Assembly (NCBI RefSeq): GCF_907164915.1
Contig: NC_061866.1
Coordinates: forward strand, 27,483,905-27,547,904
Direction: 5' to 3'
DNA from: Impatiens glandulifera
Lineage: Eukaryota; Streptophyta; Magnoliopsida; Ericales; Balsaminaceae
Length of the DNA stretch: 64,000 nucleotides
Part shown: positions 21,280 to 33,200 of the stretch, piece by piece
Layout: every line of letters begins with the position of its first letter
How positions within the stretch are numbered: the first letter of the stretch is position 1
Notes under the pieces: generated by a model
What the model saw: only the letters and a program-made list of their open reading frames with translations
What the model was told of the DNA's origin: nothing
Database searches by the model: none
Program-made: the position numbers and the translations under genes

Positions 21280-22189
21280 CATTTGGCTCGGATAGTCATG
21301 GAATGAAATGAGCATGCAGGACATGAATGAGTGAGGTACAAGAAAGAAGGTTTCAAGTAAAAGATGTAGGTTCAACCAATGTGGAGTAGATGACTGAGAA
21401 AAAAAATTGAGGTGGATAGATCACTTGGCCTATTATGAGGGATAAGTGTGCTTGTTTCTGGAGTAATAAATATTAAAGGTTATAGATAGAACATAACATG
21501 TGAGGATAAATAGATGATTGTTGAGTTGTGTGGGTATGTGCGGAGTTATCTATTGGGTGAGTAGGTGTCGAACTTTCACAATAGCATTGACAATATTTTG
21601 ATTTTGAAATGAAATCCTATTGTTGAGAGAATCCATCCAGGCGAGACAGATCTTTCTTGAGAGCCCTTTAACTGGATAATAGATTGAGAGAAACTATGAA
21701 CAATTAAAATGTTGCTTACTTTAGTAACATTAACAGTATTTTTGAATGGAGAAAGGTAGCACGACTCAAATTGACAGTTTGAACTATTTGACATAACTCT
21801 GAACTCTTTGAATGTCAGTCAAAACTCATGCAGCTTTAAGAGAAGTTTCCTTATTCAATCACCTCTTTTAGATTTTTAACAGAAAACACTAGACATTAGT
21901 CTCCTCTTGCTAGATTAGTATACGCGGATTCGGGTTACCTAAGTAAAAGGCATGGAATTCGGGATTCCTTTGCGATCATGTCTTTCGGGTCCGGTTCTCG
22001 CTGAAAAAGGTTAATGATATGCCTAAAGTCCTAATATATATATTTTTTTTTGAGAAAATGAAACTGTCGAACACTTCAAAGATAGATTAATACATATATG
22101 TTATCAGGTTTTAGATAATAGTTTCATTTTTGGTTTGAATCAAAACAAAAATCTCAAATAAAATTTATAATTGTAAAAAGGACAAGAGA
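21280..22189. other. Unassigned stretch between element D and the MULE-type element
   Basis: No gene, LTR or TIR that I can support. The part around 21,900-22,000 is less AT-rich than its surroundings but was not recognised. It may include decayed copia sequence interrupted by element D. Confidence 0.4.
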
Positions 22190-22198
22190 ATTTGATTA
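22190..22198. repeat. 9-bp target duplication, left copy
   Basis: ATTTGATTA here and at 28,393-28,401, flanking the terminal inverted repeats of the MULE-type element. Confidence 0.85.
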
Positions 22199-22602
22199 GG
22201 AAAAAATTCACTTAGACGTATGTACTTGTATAACTAATTCACTTAGACATATGTACTAATAAAAGGTAATTTAAACTTACGTACTATCAAAAATTGGTTC
22301 GTTTAGCCTCTTTTATTAAACCATAGTTAATCTTTATTTTTTAATTAAATATTAATATATTTTATCTCTCCTTCTTTTTCATTAATAAATAAACTCTATT
22401 TTTATCTTTTTCATAAATATTTTATTATTTCTATATGAGTATTTATTATTGATTATTTTAATTTTAATTTTATTTTATATGTACGAGCATTCATCATTAA
22501 TTATTTTAACTTTATGTTTTTTATGTTTTTTTATATTAACATTGATTATTAATTATTTTAAAACGATTTGGTCCCAATGGTTGAATATAATAATAACTTA
22601 TC

Positions 22603-24020
22603 ATTTTATTCTCAACAAAGAAAGGGTTCAGCAAATCACTATTCAGCTAAACATGCACTACCTCCAATATTGGAACCTTCTAAAAAAAGAGGAGTATGAC
22701 ATTATTGTTAGTTGGTCCGTCAAAACAATGAAAGAGTTGGAAAAATATACCAAGACAAAGGTTTATACTCTGAAGAAGAACCCAAATTGGCAGGTTGATC
22801 AAGTCTGTAAGAAGAATCCAGACACAAAGCGGGGTCAAAACTTAGCAAAAGAAAGTGAAAACAAAATCCCAAAAAAGGGACAGGTTTTTCTGGGTGCGTT
22901 CAAAACAAAGGTGGAAAAACTCGAAAATCCCTTTGAGTTCAAGCTACCATTAGATGTGGAAGAAAAATGCGTTCGATCATGGGAACAGGTGATAGTGGGT
23001 AATTATATTGGGAAGGAACCTGCCACTTTTGATGCCACTAAGAAAGAACTCATGAAGCAATGGGGAAAAGAAAGTTTAATGAAGGTCACCTCTAACAGTC
23101 ACGACATGTATTTCCTAAAATTCAATTAAGAGGTTAATCTTGAGAAAATTTTAGAGTCGGGACATACACACATGGGGAAAAAATGCATGAAGCTCGAAAA
23201 ATGGAATGAGGGTATGAGTTTTGACAGTATTCCAAAAGAAATAGTGCAAATCTAGTTCAAGTTGCGAAATATCCCTCCCCACATGTACAACGCGTAAGCC
23301 TTAAGCCATTTCGCTAGCCTTCTAGGAAACCCGCTATACATGGACAAAATCACTAAGGAAAGCGAAAATCTCACATATGCTAGGATGAGCGTTGAAGTTC
23401 AACCCAGAAGCGTTCTCCCCGACGAAATTACAGTGGTGGATCAAAAGGGAAATGCTACCAAGATGGACATACACTATGAATGGCGACCGTACAGATGCGT
23501 GAACTGCAATACCTTTAAACATTCTATAGTGAGATGCCCTAAATTAATGGCCAGCCAGAAAAAAAAATCAGAAACAACAAATGCAGAATGGTGAAGCCAA
23601 GAAATAAAAAGTTCCTAGTACAAATGAAACAGTGGTGGAAAAACAAGTAGTAAAAAAAGCAATGCCAAAGGGAAAGATGTTCAGAATTCGGGTGAAAGAA
23701 CAAAAGGAAATCAAACTCAAGAAGAGGTAAGTAAGAAATGAAAGGAAAATATGGAAGGGAAAGACAAAGAACCTAAGGAAACATAAAATGTTGAGAAGGG
23801 TAACCCGGAAACAGAGTTGATCTCAACAGAGGCAGGAAACAAAGAACCCGTAGGCGAAGGAACTTCCAACTCCTCTTCTAACGAAATGGTTCAGGCCCAA
23901 ACGCAGATGAGGGGAAGGCAACATTCTAGACCTGTAATTCCATACAAACCACAAATATGGAGGAAGGTTGTAGGGAAAAGGAAAGGAAGGAATAAGCACA
24001 TTGTCAATCTTTCTTCATGA
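22603..24020 (+). pseudogene. ORF1-like protein of LINE 2, broken
   Basis: The readable pieces resemble the DUF4283 plus zinc-knuckle architecture of plant L1 ORF1: WEQVIVGNYIGKEPATF, MYFLKF, a break at about 23,128, then LGNPLYMDKITKES, LTYARMSVEV and a CCHC knuckle CVNCNTFKHSIVRC (about 23,497-23,538). A K/E/Q-rich tail follows to about 24,020. The open frame upstream of 22,603 is MULE-type sequence and not part of the protein. Confidence 0.75.
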
Positions 24021-27000
24021 ATATAATGACCTGAAATATTAGGGGGCTCAACGACCCCATCAAAAGGAAGGAAGTCAGAAGAATAATTGAAAGGTATGAA
24101 ATCACTATTATGGGTATATTGGAGACAAGAGTAAGGCACAATCAAATCAATATTGTTAGTAAATGTTGTTTTGGTAGCGATTGGTCTTATATTCACAATT
24201 CAGATGGGTGTAAAAGCAGAATTTGGGTTGGCTGGAATAATAGCTTAGTTGAGGTCAAAAAGTTATTCGACAGTAAGTAGGTCATCATGGTGGAGATTGT
24301 TAGTAAGATAACAAAGGCGAAATTCTATTTTGCTGCTATATTTGGAAGCAATGTAGCAGGAGAAAGAAAACAGTTATAAAGAGAGCTCAAAAGTAAAGTT
24401 AATGATGATGAGCCTTAGATCTTAATGGGCAACTTCAATGTCACCAAATTCATCCAAGAAAGAGATCCAGAAACGGGGATCACGCTAGACATGTTGGTCT
24501 ACAATGAATGCATCAGAGACATCAACTGTATTGAACCTTCTAATTCAAGTAATCTATTTTCATGGTCAGCTACTAGAGGGTTAGAGGAAATGAGGAAGAG
24601 TCGCATTGATCGTGGGTTGATCAACGAGAAATGGCAGATCTCTACCCAAGAAGCCAGATACAAGTTCTACAGTCAGGAATCTCTGATCATTACACATTGA
24701 AATTTTTCTAGGAAAGGGAGAAAATACTAAAGAGGCCTTTCAAATTCTTTAATTTCTGGATGAAAAATAAAGAATTCAAAGGAATACTAACGGAAACCTG
24801 AAATACCAATATATACGAGACAAAGATGTTTAGAGTTTGCGAAAAGCTCAGGATCCTGAAAGGTAAGCTTAACAAATTTGACAAAAAAAAATTATAGTGA
24901 TATATCAAAAAGGGTAGAGGAAGCACGAGTAAAATTGGAGAATATTCAAAGAAAAAGCTTGAGGATGCAGAACCTACCTAATAATCAAGCTGAGGAGAAA
25001 GAAGCACTGACAAGTTTCAGAGATCTTTACTCAAAAGAAGAAAGTTTTTCAAGCAGAAGTCTAGAGAAAGTTGGCTTTCTTTGGGAGACAAAAATACTGT
25101 CTTCTTCTATAGGAAATACATGGCTCGAAACTTCAGGAACCAAGTCCTCAGATTGAAATATTGTAATGGGGAAATTCTTTAGGGACAAGAAGTAGTTCAA
25201 AAGAAAGCTATCACTTATTATAAGGGTCTAATTGGAACAAAAATCAGTAACGAAGGACTCGATGCCAGACTTAGGGTGTTGCAACAGATTGTTCTAAGAA
25301 GAATCGCCAATGAGGATGCTAATAAGATGGTAAAAAGGGTTAGTCAAGAAGAGATCAAGAATACTTTGTTTACGATGAAAGGAGGTAAAAGTCCAGGGCC
25401 AGATGGATACAATGCGAATTTCTTCAAGGAAAACTGGGATATAGTTGGGAAAGATGTAAGTGAAGGGGTCCTAGAAATCTTTCAAAACAGGAAAATACTT
25501 AAGCAATAGAATATTACAGTATTGAATCTGATTCCCAAAATCTCACTCCCAAAAAAAATTCAGGACTTTCTTCCTATTTCATGTTGTAATGTAATCTATA
25601 AAATCATCTCTAAAATCATGTCGCAAAGATTTAAAACTGTTATTTCAAAATTAATTAGTTTAGGGCAATCATCTTTTATTTCGAATTGCTCTATCTCCCA
25701 TAACATACTTCTTATGTAGAGTTTATTGAAAAGTTATGGGAAGAAAGCTATATTTCTGAGAGTGGCTTTCAAAATTGACATTCGAAAAGCTTTTGACTCG
25801 ATAAGATGGGAATTTATTCATGAATTCCTTTATGTTGTCGGTTTCCCTAACATTTTATCGAGTGGTTAATGTAGTGTGTTTCGACCCCTCACTTCATTGT
25901 TAGCATGAATGGCATACGTAGTGGCTTCTTTAAGGGTGAAAGGGGAGTAAAGCAAGGAGATCCTTTCTCACCTTACCTCTTCGTTCTTATTATGGATATC
26001 CTGGACTGTATCTTTAAAATGCTTTTAAGGAACCATAAATTCAAATTTCACTCCTACTGCAAGGAATAAGCAATAACACATGTTTGTTTTGCTGATGATC
26101 TGTTCTTAGTAGTTCACGCAGATGTTGAATCTGTTAATACAATCAAGGAAGCACTGACAATGTTTTCTAGTATTACAGGTTTATTCATTAATGAATACAA
26201 AAGTCATGCTTTCTATGGAGGAAGAATGAAAGAGAATCTGAAGCACAATATATTTAATATCATGAGGATAAAAGAAGGAACGCTTCCAGTCAAATATCTT
26301 GGAGTCCCCTTATCTGCAAATCAACTTCAAAGCTCACATTTTCGCCCACTTATTGAAAAGGTTAGAAATTCTATCTTAGGTTGGGCTACAAAAAACTTGT
26401 CTTACGCGGGAAGAATAGAGCTTGTGAAAAGAGTGACTATGGGAATCATTGGCTACTAGGCACAACAAATAGTCATTCCCAAAAAAGTTATGGTTGAACT
26501 ATATAAGCTAATGAGAGACTTCATCTAGGGTACTCAAGGAAGAGGAAGAAAAAAGGTCAAATGGGAAATTGTATGTACCCCAAAGGAAGAAGGAGGGCTT
26601 GGCATTAAAAATTGTGTCATATGGAATCGAGCGCTCACAATTAGACATGTATAGGCCCTTGAGATGAAGACAGATTCATTATGGGTCAAATGGATTCATA
26701 CGAGATTCATGCCAAATTAAAAATAAAATGGCATGGTCCTTGAAGAAATTCCTAAGAACCAGAGGAGAGACATATTAGATGATGAAGTTCAGAATCGGGA
26801 ATGGAAATGGAATATTATTCTGGCACGATCCATGGTTAGAGAATAATCTCATAATTCTTCGGGAGGAATTCCAATCTATTAAAGTCAGAATCAGAAGAAA
26901 ATGTCTCTTGTACTCAATTAGAGATATTCAAAAAGAAAAATGCAGCTCTATTCTTAAGAGTATTCTAGAAGGAGTCAGAATTATGCATCTGATTAATAAT

Positions 27001-27312
27001 ATACAATTCAATGGAAACATTGATACAAAGAACTGAGATACTGTTATAAATGGAAAATTTGTGGCAAGAAAAGCATGGGAGATCATTAGAAAAAATGAGG
27101 TGGTGGTAGATTGGCACAAAGTAGTCTGGTCTTCAAAGGTTATACCTCGAAACCAATTCATTATTTGGCTGACATTCAAGAAAAGATTGGCGACAAGAGA
27201 CGGAAGTAAAAAGTATATGAATATTCCAGATGTCAATTTCCCAATCTGCACAGAAAAAGAGAAAAGCAATGATCATTTGTTTGGGGAGTCCGCATTTGTA
27301 TCCAAGTTGTAG
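24021..27312 (+). pseudogene. Endonuclease-reverse transcriptase of LINE 2, broken
   Basis: AP-endonuclease-like motifs in order: NIRGLNDP (about 24,033), ILETRV, MGNFNV (expected GDFN; about 24,425), SRIDRGLIN and a damaged SDH end (SLIITH, about 24,690). The RT follows: KGGKSPGPDGYNANFFKE (about 25,380), VYKIISKIM, RVAFKIDIRKAF, GVKQGDPFSPYLF, FADDLFL (about 26,093-26,113) and VKYLGVPLSANQ. The tail has a zinc-finger remnant (CTEKEKSNDHLFGES, about 27,248). Stops at about 24,280, 24,380, 25,510, 25,720, 26,460 and 26,530 make it non-functional. The RT catalytic motif itself is intact. Confidence 0.85.
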
Positions 27313-28401
27313 ATCAATTTTGCTCAGAACATGAATATCACTAAATTTCGAGGTACATGGAACGAAATCATAAATTTTGTAAAGAAAAAGGCTAAGGGAG
27401 ATAGCTTTTACGCGAATGTTTTCAAATGTTTCTTTGGAGCCCTAATCTACAATACCTGGAGAGAAATAAATACAAGAATTTATAGCACGAATAAGAGAAA
27501 AGAATGAAAATTTTGGAATGATATTGTTTCTGATGGCAACGCTCTCATACATACATGGAGGGGAATTCCGATTAATGAATATTGTTGGAAGCTCAGTCAA
27601 AGATGGATATCCCCTATAAAATCATTGCAAGGAAAGGAAGGTTCAAATAGTTCTTGTTTGATGACTTGTTTGTAAAGCAAATGTTTGTTGTTCTGTTTGT
27701 TCTGTAATTCAATTGTTTGAAACTCATTTGTTTTTTTTTAACAAAGCTAGGGTTTGTCTAACTTTGTTTCTTGAAACTCATTTTCCCTCTTTTAGGGTTT
27801 TTAATGAAATGGCAATAAGCGGTTTTCCAAAAAAATAATAACTTATCCTTTTAATAAAAAAAAAAATTACCACAAAATAAATTATTTAATAATCAAGAAT
27901 TAAATAATAATAACAACTCATTCATCAAACACCAAAAAATAATAATTAAATATTAGACAAAACAATGTCAGTATTACTAATATAAGTTATGAATTAAAAA
28001 TTAAATAAGAAATTATTATTTTAAATTAAATAAGAAAGAAACTTTTTAAATTTTTTTATAATAAATCATAAAAATTATAAATAAATTGTTAAAAAATAAA
28101 AACGGATAAAAAAAGAAGATGAAATAAAAAAAATAATATAAAAATCATAAAAAAAAATAATATTAGAATAGATTACTTAATTTAATTAATAAAAAAAAGA
28201 AAAGAAAAAATATATTAATATTTAATTAAAAAATATATAAATTAAAAAATAAATATTAACTATAATTAGTTAAAGAGGCTAAATGAGCTAATTTTTTTTT
28301 ATAGTACGTATATTTAAATGACTTTTTTATTAGTACATACGTCTACGTCTAAGTGAGTTGTACCAGTACATACGTCTAAGTGAGCTTTTTCCATTTGATT
28401 A

Positions 28402-30277
28402 TCTAAGTAATCTCATAAACTATTTAAATTATTATAATTTTAAATTTACAATGTTAAAATTTATATGTTTATTTTAAGGATATTAAAAGTATGAAACATT
28501 TGATGCTATCAAAACAAGCTTAAAAATTGACAAATAAATGAACCTAAATCATTTTAGATAAAACACTTAAAAGATATCTATTTTCTAAACATGACAAGCA
28601 AACTACTCATAGAAAAGTTTGATGTAGTACAAAAATATAAAATGACAAATAATTTTAGATAAGGATGTTAAAATTTGGGAACATCAGGGGTCATTAGGTA
28701 ATACTCTCCAAAATTCAGGAAACGAGCGTAATTAACATATTACTTATCTTTGTTGACAAATTTGAAATAAAGAATAACTTACTTTTAGAGGACAAGCAAC
28801 AAATGTGGACAAATTTTTGAACATAATTGTACAAGAGGATACTACCTTTAACATGCAAATATTTTCAAAGCAACCACAACCGTGAACAAAAGTTAAAATT
28901 TAAGTAAAAAATAACACATCCATTGCACATATCTGTAACAATTAACCAATGCAAATATTTTCAAAGCAACCACAACCGTGAACAAAAGTTAAAATTTAAG
29001 TAAAAAATAACACATCCATTGCATATATCTGTAACAATTAACCAAGATGAAACACAAAGTTATATTGTAGTTATTATTAGCACAAATAAAAGAGAGTTCT
29101 ATGCTAGTAACCAAGATGAAACACAAATTATATTGTAGTCATTATTAGCACAAATAAAAGAGAGTTCTATGCTAGTAGGACAAAATAAATTCATCGAAGA
29201 AATGGTACCATCGCTGAAATAGACCAAATCAAAATTGTGATCATTACCGCCAAATGCATAAGACTGGAGTTCAAATTTTTTGACATTATCAAGAAACTGT
29301 TAATGATTTAAGCCCTGTGAATATTTTCTTCTACTGACAAATCAAACAGATCTATCACAACATTTTGCAATCTCTTCAAACTAAAAATCTCACTGCACGA
29401 TGAATGTGTTTAAACCTATATTCTTTTCGGACTTTAAGCAATTCAAAGAACTAAAGAAAGAATATAACAAAATCAACAAACAAATCTAAATTTGAACATA
29501 TAAACTAAAAGATAGAATACTTACAAATAAAATAGAGATGACTCACCTGAAATAAGCCATCAATGAAGACTGCAAGTTCACTCAAAATAGTTTTTAAAAC
29601 TTTTAAATATGACTTAATTTAGTCTGTTTATTTTCTGATGTATTGTTGTGAAGGCTATAAAATATATAACTTTAATAAAAAAAAATATATATGTTAATAA
29701 ATAGTTTCAGTTTTACACTTTAAAAGTTAAAAAAATAAATAAATTTATAATACTAAATTATATATATATATATATATAATTTCTTTTGAGTAAAATCCTT
29801 TTAATTGAAAACTAACAAAAAAAAAATTTTAAATAAACAGTTTCAGAATATATAGAGAGAATATATGACAAGGGTGGAGTATTGCTATTGATCGGACATG
29901 CCATATATGTCCGAGTCGGACATCCAATTGCTTCGATTTGAAGTAGATGTCTTATATATCTATATTATATATAATAAAAGTATCCTTACTAAATGGTTAG
30001 ATACAAAATGAGGAGCACCAATCATGAAACGAAGATAGACCTCTTTTTGTAAGCATAATCACCTGTAACAGAAAACCCATATTCGAATTCCAAATTCCAC
30101 AAGGACCAGAAAACCCACTTCAAAGATTTAAGAAACCAAGCAAATTAATTAAACCACAAGTCCATTTTTCATGAAAACCTACAAAAGACAGAGAGACAAA
30201 CAACAGGAATAATAAAGTACAAGCAAACCTACAAAAGTAAGTAAATTTGAGGTCGGTCTTCATTGTTCATGAAATTA
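28402..30277. other. AT-rich region downstream of TON1
   Basis: No supported gene. It contains two tandem duplications (see 28,855-29,177), a TA microsatellite around 29,760-29,778 and many A/T runs. The part next to 30,277 should contain the TON1 3' UTR. Confidence 0.5.
28855..29177. repeat. Two adjacent tandem duplications
   Basis: A 96-bp unit (GCAAATATTTTCAAAGCAAC...) is present twice, at about 28,855-28,950 and 28,951-29,045. It is followed at once by a 68-bp unit (AACCAAGATGAAACACAAA...) present twice, at about 29,041-29,108 and 29,109-29,177. Copies are nearly identical. Confidence 0.85.
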
Positions 30278-33200
30278 TCATCCCCTGCCATCATCTTCGG
30301 TCATTCCATCCGCTCCATGCCTGCACCAACCAAATTTCATGTCTTACACTCAGAGAAGCATATTCAACAATCCAAGGAATTTGCAACTAATATGTTCATG
30401 TCCTTGTTTTGCAGATTATGGATATGGTTATGGTTAAAATTTATAAAAATAAAGTAAATAGTTTGTTTAATGGTTGAAAGGAGTGGTCTGATAATTATAA
30501 ATCTAAATAAAATGTTATCAAACAAGTTTATCAGATTCGAAGCTTTTGTTGAGAAATTCGCATAATAATACTAATCTAAAATGATAGAAATGATAGAGAT
30601 ATAGTAAAATTAATGAACACAAGATATATATTTCATGAAATAATGGTTCAAGTAACCCTATGTTACGACTTCTTTATTTATAGGCATCAAAAACCATAAA
30701 AACTAAACTACTACTACTCCTAAGCCCAAAATCCAACAGCTTTGATATCGTTTGTAATTGTATATCTCATCTGATACTTTCAATTAGAATCGTACCAAAT
30801 TGAATCATCTTAGTGCATCACTGCTAGGAAATTAGTTATAATTTAAAACAGCTTGTCTCAATGCCCTAAGGCCCCTAACTGCCAAGTCTGACTCTTAAGA
30901 CCTATCTAACCAAAGAAAAGTGTAATCTCAAACTATTATATATCCAATTTGCAAATTTTACTTCCACCAAAAGTCAAAAAGAAAGAAAATGTAGATAGGA
31001 TACAAACCTCCAAGAAGAAGTTAAATTCCTCTCTTTTCTGTCCAACTGAAGGTTCTCCAAAGCAGTTGATGCACGAATTACATCATCTGGTAACTCGTCA
31101 TTATCGTATCTATAATTATACTCATCTTTCCTATAGCCTGATGTTGAAGATCCTGCTCTCCTATCTACAACAGATATATTTTACTATGAAAAACTAGAAA
31201 ACAAGAAGAATTTGTCTATGAACTTAAATTATCTTACTAACCAGATACATGAGAAGCAGGGACGAACCTGCAATGTGCATACAGCATAATGTTAAATAAG
31301 CAAAAACAGAATAGGCAAGTCTAAAAAGTCAAGTACATTCTCACAATCGACAAAGTTAAAACTAAAAATGATTCTTTTGTTTTGTATAACTTTTTTCGGG
31401 ATCATGATAAAATTATTGATCCGAAATATAGTGTGATTTTTGTTGTTCACTTGGTATATAAGACTATTTTATGGATCATGATCCAAATTAGAGTGTAACT
31501 TTTTTTGTTTCATTTGGTATAGATTTTTTTCTACATCGTGATCACATAATTTTATGGATCAAGCTCAAATTATGATCGAAATCATTGTGATTTTTGGCAA
31601 AAAATAACACATTTTATAACAGAACATCCAATAAGTAGGGCAAGCAACCTTCCCAGAGGAGGCAAACCACCGACAACAGATGATGAGGCTGGTCTCCTAG
31701 TATTTCGTGATTCTAAATTTGATGATGGTTCATTTTCGTTAGTGGCTAGTCTCCTCCCAGCACCTCCGCTTGATTGCAATAAGTTCTGTGATTCCAGAAT
31801 AATGTATTAAGAAACAAGAGATCCAACAGATAATCTGAAAATTAAAACAATCTATCCAAAAAAGAATGACCTCAGAAAGGAATTTCTTCACTGAAATATG
31901 TTTTAGAATGGAAATAAGAAGCCAAGATAAAAACTAGTTACTATGGGCAGATATTTTACATGCAAAATTGCAAATTTATGCAAGGTCATTTAAATTTGCA
32001 ATGACAGAACACACCTCATAATTCAAAAACCCTTCAAGAACATGCAATAGCAAAGGAGCACCACTATCACCAGTCCTATTAATATCATAGCCGTTCTTGC
32101 TGCTAAAGTCTTTCAACTCGGATTTCCAGGTATCTTTTTGCTGAAATCAGCACAGAAACACATGAAACAATTAAGACATAACGAAGGACAAAGAGTAACA
32201 ACATTCAAATTGCATGAACTTGATTACTTTGTATGTTGAATATATTTAGATCATTACAAAGGGATTAATTAGTTGCCAGATTTTATGTTATTACTGATTA
32301 TATGAATTCCTAATATTCAGGAATTTACTACTTATATTCTATATTCCAGATTTTTAGGGATTAGCACATTATTTTATGGACGATTGACCAGCCACTTTAG
32401 TGTATGTATTTGTAAAATATGGAAACAAAATGTGTAATAATAAAACCGAATATGTAGATAATGTCCTTAAGTTACTTTCCTTTTTCTTCTACTCTCATTT
32501 CACATATAGAGTAGGTTAAACTTGTATGTAAAATAGATGCTACTATGTAAATTACATTTTAGAGTGACAAAAAGTGTGCATCTTTTCGTTCTCAAAAAAA
32601 GTGTGCATCTTCCTAACATAGGCTGTTTCAGTTTGGTTCAGTTTCTTTTTCATGGTATCAGAGCCAACATACTAACAAGCAGGGATTTTTTCCACCTTTC
32701 AGAAAGACCACAACATCATTGAAACTACCAGAACACGAGTCTTACCGCGCCTTCAAAGGATGACGAAAAATATCAAATATGGGATGTTGAGAACAATATG
32801 GTGCATAGTTGTCAATAGCGAGCGTATCACTCGCTATTGCCAATAGCGTAGCGAAGCGACGACAGAAGGCTATAAGGCGCAATGGGCTACAGGTTTGTGG
32901 AAGTCATCGCTTTATAGCGATGAAAGATATAGCGCTGATAGGATGCTTTTTCTATTAATTGAAATTTCAATCTCTCTCCGTGTCTTTTCATTTTCCCTAA
33001 CTATTCATGTTCTTTTCTTCTTTAAATTTCTCTATTTACATTTTCCTCTTACAATTTCTTCGTTCCACATTTTCTCTTTGAACTCATATTACCTTTGTTA
33101 TGTTCATTTTTTAAAATTTATATTCTTCCTACACTTTATTTTCAAATAGCCCTGGCTACGCTGTTCTCTATAGCCATGAACACTTTTGACGCTACGGAGC

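Larger units (their letters stand above)
22603..27833 (+). mobile_element. LINE 2: near full-length L1-type LINE
   Basis: 5.2 kb flanked by a 14-bp duplication AATAATAACTTATC (22,589-22,602 and 27,834-27,847), ending TTTTTAATGAAATGGC plus an A-rich tail. It encodes ORF1-like and EN-RT parts in the plus direction, both broken. It sits inside the MULE-type element, so it is younger than that element. Confidence 0.88.
22199..28392. mobile_element. Non-autonomous MULE-type element with long TIRs, split by a LINE
   Basis: Left end GGAAAAAATTCACTTAGACG and the reverse complement of the right end GGAAAAAGCTCACTTAGACG start inverted repeats that can be followed for at least 200 bp (TATGTACTAATAAAA, TTTAGCCTC, ATTAAATATTAATATAT). 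A perfect 9-bp target duplication fits Mutator-like elements. Without the inserted LINE the element is about 950 bp, AT-rich and non-coding. Confidence 0.82.

Noticed and set aside
21900..22020. Possible tRNA or organellar insertion in a less AT-rich patch
   Set aside because: No cloverleaf or recognisable organellar sequence could be read.
22449..22602. Hydrophobic N-terminus of a 226-codon ORF as a membrane protein
   Set aside because: This part is AT-rich MULE-type sequence outside the LINE target duplication; the ORF is a chance fusion with LINE ORF1.
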